A stretch of DNA of 45,272 nucleotides from Zelonia costaricensis. Lineage: Eukaryota > Euglenozoa > Kinetoplastea > Trypanosomatida > Trypanosomatidae. Location: contig JASAOO010003348.1 in NCBI GenBank assembly GCA_030849075.1, forward strand, positions 1 through 45,272, in the 5' to 3' direction. Positions 1-9,890 of the stretch are shown one piece after another. Below the pieces are notes generated by a model. It ran no database searches. It saw only the letters and a program-made list of their open reading frames with translations, and had not been told where the DNA came from. Made by a program: the position numbers and the translations under genes. Each line of letters opens with the position of its first letter. The stretch's first letter is position 1.

Positions 1-176
1 AGGAGGGGGAGGCCACACACTGTTGGTAGGATGTCGCGTGGCGCGCCCCAACATTCATCACGTCATTCCATGCGGTGTGTGTGTACATATTTGTGTGTGT
101 GTGTGTGTGTGTGTCTATGCACGTGTGTCGAGCGGCGTGGGGTGTGAACCAGCTTATGAAACACAACACTGCACAT
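1..176. other. 3' flank of the last gene
   Basis: This stretch lies downstream, in transcription sense, of the coiled-coil gene that ends at 177, so it should be its 3' UTR or spacer. It holds a (TG)n run at 92-114 and no credible ORF. Confidence 0.5.
92..114. repeat. (TG)n microsatellite
   Basis: An uninterrupted TG dinucleotide run of about 11 units lies in the 3' flank of the coiled-coil gene. On the transcribed strand it reads as (CA)n, common in trypanosomatid UTRs. Confidence 0.9.
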
Positions 177-1385
177 CTACACCTCGACACCGGCGAGACT
201 GGCGCTGGCGGAGTCGGACGCGCGGGGCGGTAGCGCACTCGTGAGGCGCCGCAGCGCGTGCATTTCCTGCTGCAGCGTCTCGGTCCACTGCAGCAGCTCC
301 CCACGGCTGACCATGCGCTTCTCAAGGTCGCCCAGCCAGTCCTTCAGTTCATGAAAGGACGTCTCGAGGGGGTCCTTCGCCTGCAGCTGCACAAGCGACG
401 CGGCGTGCGCCTCAACACTGCGTCCTAGCCGCTCCTGCGCCGCCAGCATGAGGCGCACCTGCTCCTCCACGCCGAGAACCCGGCGCGCCTGCTCATCGCG
501 CATCGCTGCGGCATCGGCGCACACCCGGGTCAGCTCACCCTGCAGCTTGCTCAGCGCCTTGCCCAGCCTCGCGCCACGTGTCTCGCTCTCCGCCTTCGCC
601 GCCGCTCGCACGGCGCTCTCCTCCTGCTGCCGGTCAAGCAGCTCCAAACGCTCCAGCACGTCCGTCTTCACCGCGCGCGCCTCTTCGCTTGTGTCGCTCA
701 CGGAGCGCCGCAGCTCGCGCACGTCCGTGTGGATCGCCGCGATGGCCGCCTCCATGGCGCGAAGACGGCGGTCGGTCTCGCGCGCGTTCGCATCGATCTG
801 CGTGCGGTAGTCGGCGAGGACGTCGTAGACGCGTTCCTGATGCCGCTGCAGGAGCTCTTGAACGCGCTGCTGCATGGCGCTGGCGATGTCGCCTTCGCCC
901 GGTCCGGCGCTGTCGTCGACGTCGGCGTGCCAGGCGGGCGTCGTGAGGGGCGGTGACGACGACACAGTGGCAAGCTCGTCGCGCCGCGCTGGCGAGATGA
1001 GCTGAATCCTGCGCAGCACCTTCTCCAGCTCTGCGTACACGGTGGCCAGCTGCTCGCAGTGCTCGTGCTTTTCGGCCGCCAGCGCGGCAAGCTGACACTC
1101 GTGCCTCTGCACGTCGTGCCTGACGCGGCGCAGCAGGTGCGCCAGGATGAAGGGCGACTGTGGTGGCGACGAGCCACCGCCTTCCCCATTCTCGTCCTCT
1201 TCAGCCGCCACTCTGGCAGAGCCGCGCCGGTGATTCAACGAGTCATCAGAGTCGCCCTCGTCGCCTGCGCCGTGTGCGGGCGACGACGACAAAGTGCTCG
1301 CCAGACGGGCAACGTGCGGAGTGCCGCTCCCAGCGGGCGCCGACGTCCGCGGCATGGCGCGGCTGTCATTCAGCGCAAAACTCAT
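177..1385 (-). CDS. Coiled-coil protein, unknown function
   Basis: The gene encodes a 402-residue protein that I do not recognise. The first ~78 residues are Ser/Gly/Glu-rich and probably disordered. Residues ~80-130 and ~175-390 are rich in Glu, Arg, Ala, Leu and Gln with heptad-like spacing, predicting long coiled coils. There is no membrane segment and no enzyme motif. An upstream in-frame ATG-like extension exists (ORF to 1460), but I chose the ATG at 1385. A second in-frame ATG lies at 1355 (MPRTS...). A good C/U tract at about 1624-1665 is followed by its first AG at 1605/1606, giving a ~219-nt 5' UTR. A closer tract (1409-1474) has no AG until codon 2. A structural or cytoskeletal role is possible but is only inferred from the coiled coil. 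Confidence 0.8.
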   Translation of the reverse strand: MSFALNDSRAMPRTSAPAGSGTPHVARLASTLSSSPAHGAGDEGDSDDSLNHRRGSARVAAEEDENGEGGGSSPPQSPFILAHLLRRVRHDVQRHECQLAALAAEKHEHCEQLATVYAELEKVLRRIQLISPARRDELATVSSSPPLTTPAWHADVDDSAGPGEGDIASAMQQRVQELLQRHQERVYDVLADYRTQIDANARETDRRLRAMEAAIAAIHTDVRELRRSVSDTSEEARAVKTDVLERLELLDRQQEESAVRAAAKAESETRGARLGKALSKLQGELTRVCADAAAMRDEQARRVLGVEEQVRLMLAAQERLGRSVEAHAASLVQLQAKDPLETSFHELKDWLGDLEKRMVSRGELLQWTETLQQEMHALRRLTSALPPRASDSASASLAGVEV

Positions 1386-2837
1386 CGCAGCGCCGCCGTG
1401 CGCGTCGAGAGGTGAGAGAGGAGAAAACACCAAGTCACAAGATTTGGCGGAGACGTGCAACAGCCGAAAAAAATAAATTCCACTGAACCGCCACGGTCTC
1501 TCTCTCTCTTTTTCACCGCCCGTGTCACAAATCTATGTGGAACAGCAACGACAACCAGCCGCCAGCAATGCAAGGCGACCGAGTGGTGGGTGTAGAGAGC
1601 AAGTCTATGTAGTGTTACACCCCACGAGGGAGGAGGCAGGGGGGAGGGGGGCAGCCGGGAAGAGACGGATGGCCTTCTCTCCAGTGCCGAATGTATGCGC
1701 CGGCACTGTGATGTGGGCGTGTGAGGGTGGCCACTGTGCTCTAGAAGGTGTACGACAACAGCTGCGAAGAGCCTGCCGCCGCGTGCGTGGGTGCGTGTGA
1801 GTGACACAATCAACGTCAGTGGAGTAAGGCACCACCAGCGTGGACGCTATTTTTTTTTTTGCATTCCGAGTGGAACAGAGGATGAGGCCGGGAGAGTTCA
1901 AGTACGCGAAAGAAATTGCGACTCGGTTGGCCGGGACGAGCACGTCCGCTACCGAGGGTGTGTCAAGTGATCAGACGGCGGTTTCGTGTTGCCTAATTTG
2001 GGCAGACGGTGCGGCGCGTCTTCGGAGGGCGAGAGACGGCGCAAAAAGCACAGCGCAGGGGACGGTGTGCTGGCACCACATCGAGGCGCCGGCTCGGGTG
2101 ATGGCACACACTTCATGTCACTCGCGCAGCTGCAAGAGAGAGCGCGTGCACGTCCGCCGCCTCCTGCGTCCCCTCTCCCACCCACCCACTCTTCCTTCAC
2201 TGCTCATTTGAGGTCCCTTCCCCTCTCTCCGTGGTTCGACCGGCGCACTCCACGCGCGGCTGCCAGCGTCGTGGGTCTCGCCGCGTAGGGAGGAGTGCGT
2301 ACTTTACTGTCCCGTCCTGTCATATGTTGCTCGATTGTGTCATGGGAGTCCGGAAGTCGAAGTGGGGTCAAGGTGCACGAATGCGCACATCCTCACCGGT
2401 GCGCCACGGAAGCGGCAGGAAGCCTAGCGCATCTGCACTGCCAGTCCCGTCGTGACGTAGCTCAGCCTGACATGACAAGGGAGAGAGGCGGAAAGAGCCA
2501 TGAAACCCCCGTGTGCACTCACAAATACACACGCACACACGCAGGCCGTTGAGGAAAGAGCGGGAAGAGGTCGGGCTCTATACTACACGCACAACACACG
2601 ACCACGGCAACGCGCACGGAAGCAACACAGCCACCAGTAGGACGCGCAAGCACACACACAACGAGAACGGAACGGAAGAAAAAGGGCACATGGTGAAACG
2701 GGAGAGAGGGGCCCACGTGTCCTCAGCGACACCGATTCCCTCCCTCTCAACCCGCCTTCCCACCGAAGCTTCCACCTGCAGCCTCGCACGCCAGCTGCGT
2801 TTGCAAGAACCCCCCTTCTCCCCCCCCCCACCTCCCT
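1386..2837. other. Intergenic: 3' UTR of gamma-CA-like gene and 5' UTR of coiled-coil gene
   Basis: This 1.45-kb spacer has no credible gene. It holds a G-rich (C/U on the transcribed strand) stretch around 1624-1665, an A/T homopolymer at about 1851-1860 and CA-rich sequence at about 2520-2660. Several short ORFs on both strands are low-complexity Pro/Ser/Arg translations of these tracts. Confidence 0.6.
1605..1665 (-). promoter_or_regulatory. Predicted polypyrimidine tract and trans-splice acceptor
   Basis: Read on the minus strand, a C-rich pyrimidine tract (about 1665-1624) is followed by its first AG at 1606/1605. This would give a ~219-nt 5' UTR for the gene starting at 1385. Inferred from sequence only. 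Confidence 0.35.
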
Positions 2838-4133
2838 CTACCACCGGAAGTCGTTGAAGACGTTCGTGATGTCCATGTACGTGCCGTGCCACTTGCTGTC
2901 GGACGAGTCGGTGTTGTGCTCCGCAAAGATCTTCACGCCCGGCGCTGGCGCGGCCATGGCGAAGTTCTTGTCGTCCGGCCGGTTGGCCGGAGTCCAGCCC
3001 TGGGCGATGCGGGTAATCATGTGGTGGAACGGCTCACGGCCCTCGGCAAAGTCGCGCACCTTCGCCTTCACGCCGGGCGTTACGTGGTCCTCATACTGGA
3101 TCATGAGTGTGTCGAGTTCGCCCATGGCGTTGGTGAAGTGCACGAACTGATCGCCATAGCGGGACATGTTGCGGTACGACTCGGCGACGCTTTCGCGGTG
3201 CAGCAGAGACGGGTAGTACGGTCGTTTGTACTCGAACTTGCTGACGTCGCCGAGCTTGCGTGCCGGGGCCCCACCCCAAATCTCGCCGTCGCCGATCTTT
3301 GTGTCCGCCGTCACGACGCTGCCGGGCAGAATGTGCACCATGATGCCGGTTGTGACGCCCTTCATGATCTTGGTGTTGTGGCCGATGCGGTTGAAGGAGC
3401 CGATGGAGCAGCCGTCGAGGTAGCAGTTGGCCTCCACAATCGTGTTCGGCATGATGCGGGTGACGCCGTCCATGCCGTCCCACTGCTGGTACGGGTTGAG
3501 CAGCTCGTGGCGCTGGTACGCCAGCAGGTCCGTCGGCGCATCGCTCATGATGCACGTGTTCTCCAGAATCTGCACACCCTCGGCGATGTACACGCAGTTC
3601 GTGTCGGCGCGAATCGTGACCCCCTCCATGATGCAGGCGCCGATGCCGACGACGACCTGACCCACCAGTGATGCCGTCTGACCCACGTACTCGGCGGACG
3701 CGTCGACAGAGCCGTGGTGGTTGTTGGGCACCTTCTGATAAAAGTAGAGCTGTGCGCACACCCGGTTCATGGAGAAGGGCTCGAGGTAGTTCTCGTAGAG
3801 CACCTGCATCAGCCGTGAGCCCTGCGGCACACGCCCAAAGTCGCCGTAGGTGAGCTGGTGAAACGCGCCGTCGAGGTGGTTCATGGGGCCGAACTGCATC
3901 AGGGCGATCGGGTGGCGTGGGTCCTCGGGGTCGATGAAGGTGCCGGCGCGGTCGTTCAAGTTGGTCATGACGCTGCCGCCCTGCATCGTGAGCGTCTCGG
4001 CGGGTAGCGCCTTGATAAAGTGCGCCCACCCGGGACCCGCGTACTGGCCCTGCATGTGGCCCCAAAGCACATCCGGGTGGACGGTGCCGATGGCCTCGTT
4101 GGACATCAGGCGGCGGTACGTGCGGCGCAACAT
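2838..4133 (-). CDS. Gamma-carbonic anhydrase-like protein, probably mitochondrial and catalytically dead
   Basis: This 431-residue protein carries a left-handed parallel beta-helix of hexapeptide-like repeats at about residues 140-300. Gamma-CA landmarks are visible: IRADTN near 174-179 (compare the family's RGD-N), IGEG-like IAEG at 183-186, and WGGAPARKL at 286-294. The zinc-binding histidines are not where the family has them: the first falls in IMSD (195-198), and the GHGAxLH stretch reads EANCYLD (234-240). Hydratase activity is therefore unlikely. Gamma-CA-like subunits form a matrix domain of mitochondrial complex I in plants and many protists, which is the best guess for its role. 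The N-terminus (MLRRTYRRLM) is basic, like a mitochondrial presequence. A ~130-residue N-terminal domain and ~130-residue C-terminal tail are extra to the usual family length. A C-rich tract precedes an AG at 4150/4149, so the 5' UTR may be only ~15 nt, which supports this start. Confidence 0.8.
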   Translation of the reverse strand: MLRRTYRRLMSNEAIGTVHPDVLWGHMQGQYAGPGWAHFIKALPAETLTMQGGSVMTNLNDRAGTFIDPEDPRHPIALMQFGPMNHLDGAFHQLTYGDFGRVPQGSRLMQVLYENYLEPFSMNRVCAQLYFYQKVPNNHHGSVDASAEYVGQTASLVGQVVVGIGACIMEGVTIRADTNCVYIAEGVQILENTCIMSDAPTDLLAYQRHELLNPYQQWDGMDGVTRIMPNTIVEANCYLDGCSIGSFNRIGHNTKIMKGVTTGIMVHILPGSVVTADTKIGDGEIWGGAPARKLGDVSKFEYKRPYYPSLLHRESVAESYRNMSRYGDQFVHFTNAMGELDTLMIQYEDHVTPGVKAKVRDFAEGREPFHHMITRIAQGWTPANRPDDKNFAMAAPAPGVKIFAEHNTDSSDSKWHGTYMDITNVFNDFRW

Positions 4134-6382
4134 CCTGCCAGGCGAGTGCTAGGAGGGGGGGGGGAAGGAAAACAAGGAAGAGAAGTGCGTTGGGGGGAGA
4201 GGAGGGGAGTGAAGCGAGCGGTGCTGCACGCAAGCACGCAGGCGACGAGCAGGAGGAGGGGAGACAGGAAGACAGGACAGGCGGGGAGGGCGAGCGGGTC
4301 AACGCGCTGCTGTGCTCGAAAAGGTCCCACAGCAACAGAAAGAAAGAGAGAGAGAGACGGAGGGGCGTGTCGCTGTTCAGAAGCAGGGCAAGCAAGAAAA
4401 AAAAGAAAAAAGAGTTGAGCTACTTGCTAACGTGCAGTCGACGAATGTGCGGCACACGGGAAGTGGGCCACGACAAGAGAGGGGGGAGCCGTACGAAGCA
4501 GCGAGGCGTTGGGTTGGGTGCGGTAATGAGGATCCGCACCTCTCTCACGCCGTAGGCACAGTGTGACCCAAGAGGGGGTGGTGCTGCAGCAGGCTGCGCA
4601 CAGGAGGGCCTGGAGGAGGCGGCTGAAGCTACAGGGGAGGGTGAAGAAGAGTTTTCTAGCGCTATAAAAATACTCAAAGTGTGTGTGAGAGGGAAGCAGC
4701 CTGTCCGGGCTAAGGGGAGAGGGGGACGCGTGGCTTCAGTGGGTGGAGGACAGGGAGTTGGGGGCAAAGGAGAGGGGCCCAGCTTCCACCTACTTTAGAC
4801 GCGGCAAGCTGAGTGCGTGCCGTAGTGGGGGGGGGCAATGGAGGGGGGGGTACCTTCTTGCAGCAGTCTAGACGGTGAAGTCTGCCAGCTTGTGCGGGCA
4901 AACGCTTCTCGAGCTACTCGAGGTGTTTGCTTTTTTTTTTTTCGTGAGGTGGGGGAGGTGCGCCAGCGGGGTATTGGTCGCTGCGTCGTGCCAGCGAGTA
5001 AGAGCACAGGCGGCGTTGGCCGGCGTGAGAGAGGGAGCGTTCACAGATGTGCGGGCCCGCGAACAAGGTGGGGTTTCAGAAAGTGGGAGGAGGGAAGAGG
5101 CGGTTGGACAAAGAGACATTGCGGAAGGCGTCACGGAGACGACGATGCAGCCTTGCGGGGCGGAGCCCTGGCGAGGACAGTGCAACGCATAGCGCTCACG
5201 TCGCACACTGCCTAACGTCACGTGAGCGCGGCAAAGCCGACAGCTCACCTCCGCCGCGGAGCTTCAACACAACGGCGCGCGCCTCGGTCGCGGTGGTACA
5301 CAGCACTGTCCTCTCAGTATCCGGCAAACACTCGTGGGGACGGGTGCACGCAGGACTTCTCCGGTTTTGATTGCTTTAGGAGGTTCCTTTCTCGGGGTAT
5401 AAGGGGGAGGGAGGGGAGAGGGGAGGGCGCGCCGTGGCTGTGGATTTGGGGGACGCATCAAGGGATAAACGACGCGACACACACACACACAGAATCGCCG
5501 TCGCCCTCCCCCAGGGCCCTTCTTCAACGGACTCCCTGCGCAGAAGGGAGGCACGAGGGAGCTGACGGCACCCAGCGTGGATTGAGGAAGGTGATGGGAG
5601 CGCCCTCGAGGCGGCGGGGGGGAGAACGAGAAGGAAAAATGACGGACATCGGTAAAGAGAAATGTGAACACTGCACCGCCGGTGCACCACACGCAAGACG
5701 CCCACAACGGCGTGGGCCAGAACGAGAGCAACAACGACAGCGCGGCTGGAAGAAGTGGTGAAGCGAAGGAATCAGGGGGAGAGAAAGAGAGCAGGGGGGG
5801 AACAGGAGGGCAGCACACGGGGAAGGCGTTCATGGCAGACAAGACGGCCAGCAAGGGGCCAAGGTTTAGAACGCAGAGGGGGAGAGCTCTGCTACGGGAC
5901 ACGTAGCTTGCAACCCCCGTGGCTACAGCATGACCACCGCCGGCACACCACAAGCGAATCAGCTCGGGGAGAGCGATGAAAGATGAGGCGGAGACTCATG
6001 ACACGACCCCACGGTGCGGACCGTGTCTCTGTTCAGCGTCTTCTCGTGCTTGTGGGTATGTAAGTCTGTGTGGCTGGCTTTCTGCGCTTCCGCTCACCGT
6101 CGCGGACAACACAGAAGCAACGAGGCAATAGAAACAAGAAACAAACGAGCGAACGCGGGGTTTCTGACTCGGCAACTGTACACCACGGCAAGAGCTCAGC
6201 GTGGTGGCAGCACGAGTTGAGAGTGTCAGAGTCAGAGTCAGAGAGAGAGAGACAGAGAGTCGCGTTGTTGGCGCGTTTCCTCACCCTCGTCAAGAAGAAA
6301 GCTGCAACCGACTCTCCACGTGCGCGCCCATTTTTCTTTCTTTTTTTTTTTGCTTGCTTCTTCCCAGAAGCGTGCTGTTGCC
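4134..6382. other. Intergenic: mostly 3' UTR of the upstream orphan gene
   Basis: This 2.25-kb spacer is rich in G/A on the plus strand (C/U in the transcript). A 230-codon minus ORF at 5264-5953 is Pro/Ser/Cys low complexity and not credible as a gene. Poly-T (about 4930-4941 and 6341-6350) and GA repeats (about 6230-6260) are visible. I see no RNA gene. I could not test for degenerate SIDER retroposons, which are frequent in Leishmania 3' UTRs. Confidence 0.55.
4149..4197 (-). promoter_or_regulatory. Polypyrimidine tract and trans-splice acceptor of the gamma-CA-like gene
   Basis: On the minus strand a U/C tract including about ten consecutive C (near 4160) leads into TCCTAG, whose AG is at 4150/4149, followed 15 nt later by the ATG at 4133. 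A second AG lies one base before the ATG. Confidence 0.55.
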
Positions 6383-7186
6383 TCACAGGTTGATCTGTAT
6401 CTCCTGCTGCTCCTTCAGATCCGCCTCGATCGCGGCCGCACGCGCGGCCAGGGCGTTTCGTCGCTCATCCAGCGAGATCTTCTTTGTGACCATGAGGGAC
6501 CACAGGAAGCCGTTCCAGCGCCGGCAAAGGTCGCCAAAGTCTCCCCACGGGGACCCTACGGAGTCGGTGAGGTGGGAGCAGATACGACCGTCAAACCACC
6601 GGTGCTCAATGGTGGTGATCATCAGGTGCCCGTGCGTGCGGGACCGCTCCAGCTGCAGCGTGAAGGAGGCCGGAAAAACGAAGAGCGGCAGCACGTACTG
6701 GGTGAACGGAACCGTGAGGGCGATATCGGTGCGCGTCTTGCCGTGCAGGAAGGTGACGTCACCCTGGTGCTCGCGACGAATCTCCTGCAGGTACGGCTCG
6801 ATCTTGATCGGGAACTTCTCCAGCAGGTAGAGCCCGTCGCGCAGCTCGTTGATGCCCTGGAGAATCGCCAGGGAGTCCTGCAGCGTTGCCATTGGCGAGA
6901 GCTGCTGCGTGACAAACTTTGGCGAGTGCACGGCCTGCAAACTCATCCACACGTCGAGGCACTCCCGCTCCTCGCTCGTCAGAACCGGTGAGTAGAAGGC
7001 AGAGCTCCAGAATTCGAAGTAGTGGGTGCGCTTCCGCAGCGCCGGCTTACTGTAGTCCCAGTGCCGCTCAAAGGCCCAGTCACGGAGCGTTGCCGAGGTG
7101 GCGAAGAGGGTCGTGGTCATGGCCAGGTGAACGCCAATTATGACTCCGCACGCGCGGCTCACCGTGAAGTGGAGTCGCGGGCCCAT
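6383..7186 (-). CDS. Conserved-looking orphan with one N-terminal membrane segment
   Basis: The gene encodes 267 residues that I do not recognise. An N-terminal hydrophobic segment at about residues 13-32, preceded by a few basic residues, could be a mitochondrial or membrane anchor. The rest is a soluble mixed alpha/beta domain containing IEHRWFDGRI and a basic helical C-terminus (about 235-267). The IEHRW-type strand faintly recalls NTF2-like domains, but I cannot confirm this. I chose the ATG at 7186 because the ORF extension to 7345 is low complexity and lies in a UTR-like stretch. A long 5' UTR is likely: a U-rich tract at 7530-7507 is followed by its first AG at 7462/7461. Composition and length indicate a real gene. 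Confidence 0.75.
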   Translation of the reverse strand: MGPRLHFTVSRACGVIIGVHLAMTTTLFATSATLRDWAFERHWDYSKPALRKRTHYFEFWSSAFYSPVLTSEERECLDVWMSLQAVHSPKFVTQQLSPMATLQDSLAILQGINELRDGLYLLEKFPIKIEPYLQEIRREHQGDVTFLHGKTRTDIALTVPFTQYVLPLFVFPASFTLQLERSRTHGHLMITTIEHRWFDGRICSHLTDSVGSPWGDFGDLCRRWNGFLWSLMVTKKISLDERRNALAARAAAIEADLKEQQEIQINL

Positions 7187-7460
7187 GTTGTTTTTTTGTT
7201 TTTTTGCGTGTTTGCTCGCTAGAAACCTGCGTAACTTGGTGAAGGACGCCCCTGAGGGTGCGTCAGGATGGAGTGAAAGCAGCACGGCTGACCAGCCACT
7301 GCACTGTAGAATGCAACGCCTGCTTTCTCGTTCACACACACACACAGACGCACATACACACCCCTGTCAGATCCCCCGTTCTCGCGGTGTGAGGGATGCA
7401 GCAGCTGGCTCACTGCGGGGAGGGAGGTGCAGTGCGGCCAGCTTCAAAGGTACAGTGAAG

Positions 7461-7530
7461 CTTGCCGTGGCGCATACGTGTGCGTTTGGTTGAGATGCGA
7501 TGGAACCAGAGAGAGAGAGAGAAAAAAAAA
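7461..7530 (-). promoter_or_regulatory. Predicted polypyrimidine tract and trans-splice acceptor
   Basis: On the minus strand a run of U followed by repeated CU (7530-7507) is followed by its first AG at 7462/7461. That predicts a 5' UTR of about 275 nt for the orphan gene at 6383-7186. Confidence 0.4.
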
Positions 7531-7844
7531 GGCGATCACGTTCATCAAAGCAAGCAACGCAAGAACAAGAGGGTGCAGTGAGATGTCAAAGTGAAACTGT
7601 GCCTAGTAAGAGCGGTTGGCGCCACCCTCCTCCTCCCCTCCCCCCACTCACCTCCACCTCACCGCCAGCCCGAGCCCGAGGCCCAGTGAGCAACGATCGA
7701 GTGAAGGGCGGTAGGCGCAAGGCGGGTTTGTTCAGTGCTTCCCAAAAAGAGCTGCGCACGAGGTGAGAATCGAAGGCGCACGACCAGCTTGGTTGCCCGC
7801 AGCAAAGACAAGTTGACGTCTCTACGACAAGCGTGCTAGATAGC

Positions 7845-7869
7845 CACACATACACACACACACACACAC
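7845..7869. repeat. (CA)n microsatellite
   Basis: A nearly perfect CA dinucleotide run with one TA interruption lies in the spacer downstream of NOB1. Confidence 0.85.
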
Positions 7870-8495
7870 CTTTTCCGGTCAACCCTTCAGTGCTGCAGGC
7901 TTTTTGTATTCCCCTCTGTCTTGTTCGTCACCGATGCCTACGCATTAATGACTCTGGCAGTACCGTGCCACGGAGCTTCGTAGCTGCCGGCTCTTTTCTT
8001 GTCGATCGCGAAGGTCTGTTTCTGTTTTCGCTTTTCCACTGATGGTATTCGAGTCGTCCTCGTCCGAGAAACTACAAGGGGGGAAAGAGGCCCGAGTTAT
8101 CGATTCTTAAAGTGTTCTCCCCTCACGCCTCCGCGCTTCTCATTCCCTGGACGACGATAGAGGACGCAGCGGTGCAAGGCGGACGCGCAGTAAAGCAGGT
8201 CACTGCGAGCGCTACGACGCACGGAGCTGATGAGAAAAGCCGCCGCCACGTCCGTGCGCACTCGGCCACTCGCGCACTCTCGCGACGTCGCGCGCACGCA
8301 TGCACGGCGAGATACAGTGAGAGAGAGTACGTGAGAGGGAGGGAGGGAGAGCGGGAGAGACACGCATCCGGGGCGGCGTTGAAACAATCAAAAAAGAAAA
8401 AGCACAGGAGAGCGACCGAGCGTCGCTTAATCGAGTTACAGCCGTCGCCTCGTCGCAGCAGAGCAAAGAGAAATAACCGAAACCCGCGCCTGCGG

Positions 8496-9890
8496 CTACT
8501 TGCGGTGCGCCGCACGCGCCTTCTTCTTTTCATTGATGTTGTACCTGTGGTAGGACGAGTACGCGCGCGGGTCGGCGAGGTTCTTCTTTTTCGGCTTTGG
8601 CATTTCACCAAACGCGGCAAGCGCGTCGTCGTCGTTCTGCATCACCTGGTGCTCCTTTACCTTGCTGCTCGTCGTGCCACGGATGACGTGCGCCAGCTGG
8701 TCCTCGCGGAGGACGAGGTTGCGGTTTGTGCCGCGCTTGCCACCGCGCGGCTTCGGCAGATTGTAGACCGTGCCCCGAGTGCTAATGCGTTTGCGGAAGT
8801 TGATGTACAGCTTCTTCTCGCCCTGTGCGTTGACGACGTAGTTCACGCGGCGCAGCGTGTCGCCGGAGCCGCACTCGGGGCAGAACTGCCGCGTCGTGTC
8901 GACGACGAGCGCAAAGCACGCCGTGCAGCGGAGCAGCCACAAGCGCAGCTCGCGGATGTGCATGCCGTTGGTGCCGACAATGGGCACGCCGAGGTGCATC
9001 AGCGTGTTCTGCATCGCGTAGTCAGACGTCACGCAGGCCATGCCAGCCTCAAAAGCACGCCCAGTGCCCCTCGTCCCGTTTTGCATCTCGTGAATGTTCT
9101 GCGGGGTGATCCAGTCGCCCTCGCCATCGTCCTCGTCGTCGTCATCGCCCTCCGCGCCTGCTGCCGTCGCCGCTCCGCCGTCGTTCCAACTGCCCCAGCC
9201 CGGCGTCACCCCAGAGGACGCGCCGTTAGCCGACGTAGCGGGCGCCCGCTGCTGCTGTGGCGGCTTGACATCCGACCCCTCCTCCTCGTGGCCTGCGTCC
9301 TCCTCATCGCTTGCGTCCGCCGCATCGTCGTCCTCGACGTCGCCCTCGCTCATCTCGTCTGTGACGACCTGGATCTTGTCGCGGTTGTCGGGGTTCACCT
9401 GCGGCGGGCGCGGCTCGATCGGCTCCCCGAGGAAACCGCCGATTTTGCAGCAGTCGAGCGCGAGGGCGCAGAGGCGGATGTCGGTGCGCGACATGGCGCC
9501 GAAGTCTCCGGTGCGCTCCGCGCAGGCCACGACGGCGGTCACGGCCTCTGGCGTGGGGTCCAGCACCGTCACGGCGTGCGGCAGCCGCTCCAGCAACTCG
9601 CGGGAGGCGCGGTCCTTGATCTCGGCGACCACCTGCGCCGTCGTAACGAGGGCGTCGGCGGTCGAGACAAAGTTGTCCATGCCCTTGATGATGGCGTTGG
9701 CATCGAGAACGAGAAGGCCCTTGGAGAAGGACGGCAGCTTCACCTCGGCCGTGGCGTGCTGCGGGTTCTGCAGCTGCCGCTCCGCGTCATTCTGCAATGG
9801 GTCCACGGCGTACACGACGGTCTGCGGCTTGGCAGAGAAGTTTGCCGCCTCCTCCGGCTTGATGCTCTTCACCAACGCGGCCCACGACAT
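8496..9890 (-). CDS. NOB1: NOB1, 18S rRNA-processing PIN endonuclease
   Basis: This 464-residue protein matches NOB1, the endonuclease that cuts the 3' end of 18S rRNA (site D) in late pre-40S particles. The PIN domain starts at about residue 58 with VLDANAIIKG (Asp63), continues with VVAEIKD (Glu90) and SRTDIRL (Asp137), and resumes after an acidic, low-complexity insert (about 178-258) with TSDYAMQN (Asp290). A zinc ribbon follows, with Cys322-x2-Cys325 and Cys337-x2-Cys340. A basic C-terminal tail (about 380-464) is typical of the family. The start is the ATG at 9890; the ORF extends to a TTG at 9902, which should not be used. The predicted acceptor at 10059/10058 gives a 167-nt 5' UTR with no upstream ATG. 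The acidic insert between PIN halves is large but seen in other eukaryotic NOB1 proteins. Confidence 0.95.
   Translation of the reverse strand: MSWAALVKSIKPEEAANFSAKPQTVVYAVDPLQNDAERQLQNPQHATAEVKLPSFSKGLLVLDANAIIKGMDNFVSTADALVTTAQVVAEIKDRASRELLERLPHAVTVLDPTPEAVTAVVACAERTGDFGAMSRTDIRLCALALDCCKIGGFLGEPIEPRPPQVNPDNRDKIQVVTDEMSEGDVEDDDAADASDEEDAGHEEEGSDVKPPQQQRAPATSANGASSGVTPGWGSWNDGGAATAAGAEGDDDDEDDGEGDWITPQNIHEMQNGTRGTGRAFEAGMACVTSDYAMQNTLMHLGVPIVGTNGMHIRELRLWLLRCTACFALVVDTTRQFCPECGSGDTLRRVNYVVNAQGEKKLYINFRKRISTRGTVYNLPKPRGGKRGTNRNLVLREDQLAHVIRGTTSSKVKEHQVMQNDDDALAAFGEMPKPKKKNLADPRAYSSYHRYNINEKKKARAAHRK

Larger units (their letters stand above)
7187..8495. other. Intergenic: 3' UTR of NOB1 and 5' UTR of the orphan gene
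   Basis: This 1.3-kb spacer has no credible gene. It holds CA-rich sequence (about 7330-7360, 7845-7869), GA repeats with a poly-A run (7508-7530) and GA-rich sequence around 8310-8360. The plus-strand ORF that begins at 8112 is the antisense shadow of NOB1. Confidence 0.6.

Noticed and set aside
5264..5953. 229-codon minus-strand ORF
   Set aside because: Low-complexity Pro/Ser/Cys/Phe translation of a G/A-rich spacer; no coherent domain, and no tract-plus-AG checked upstream.
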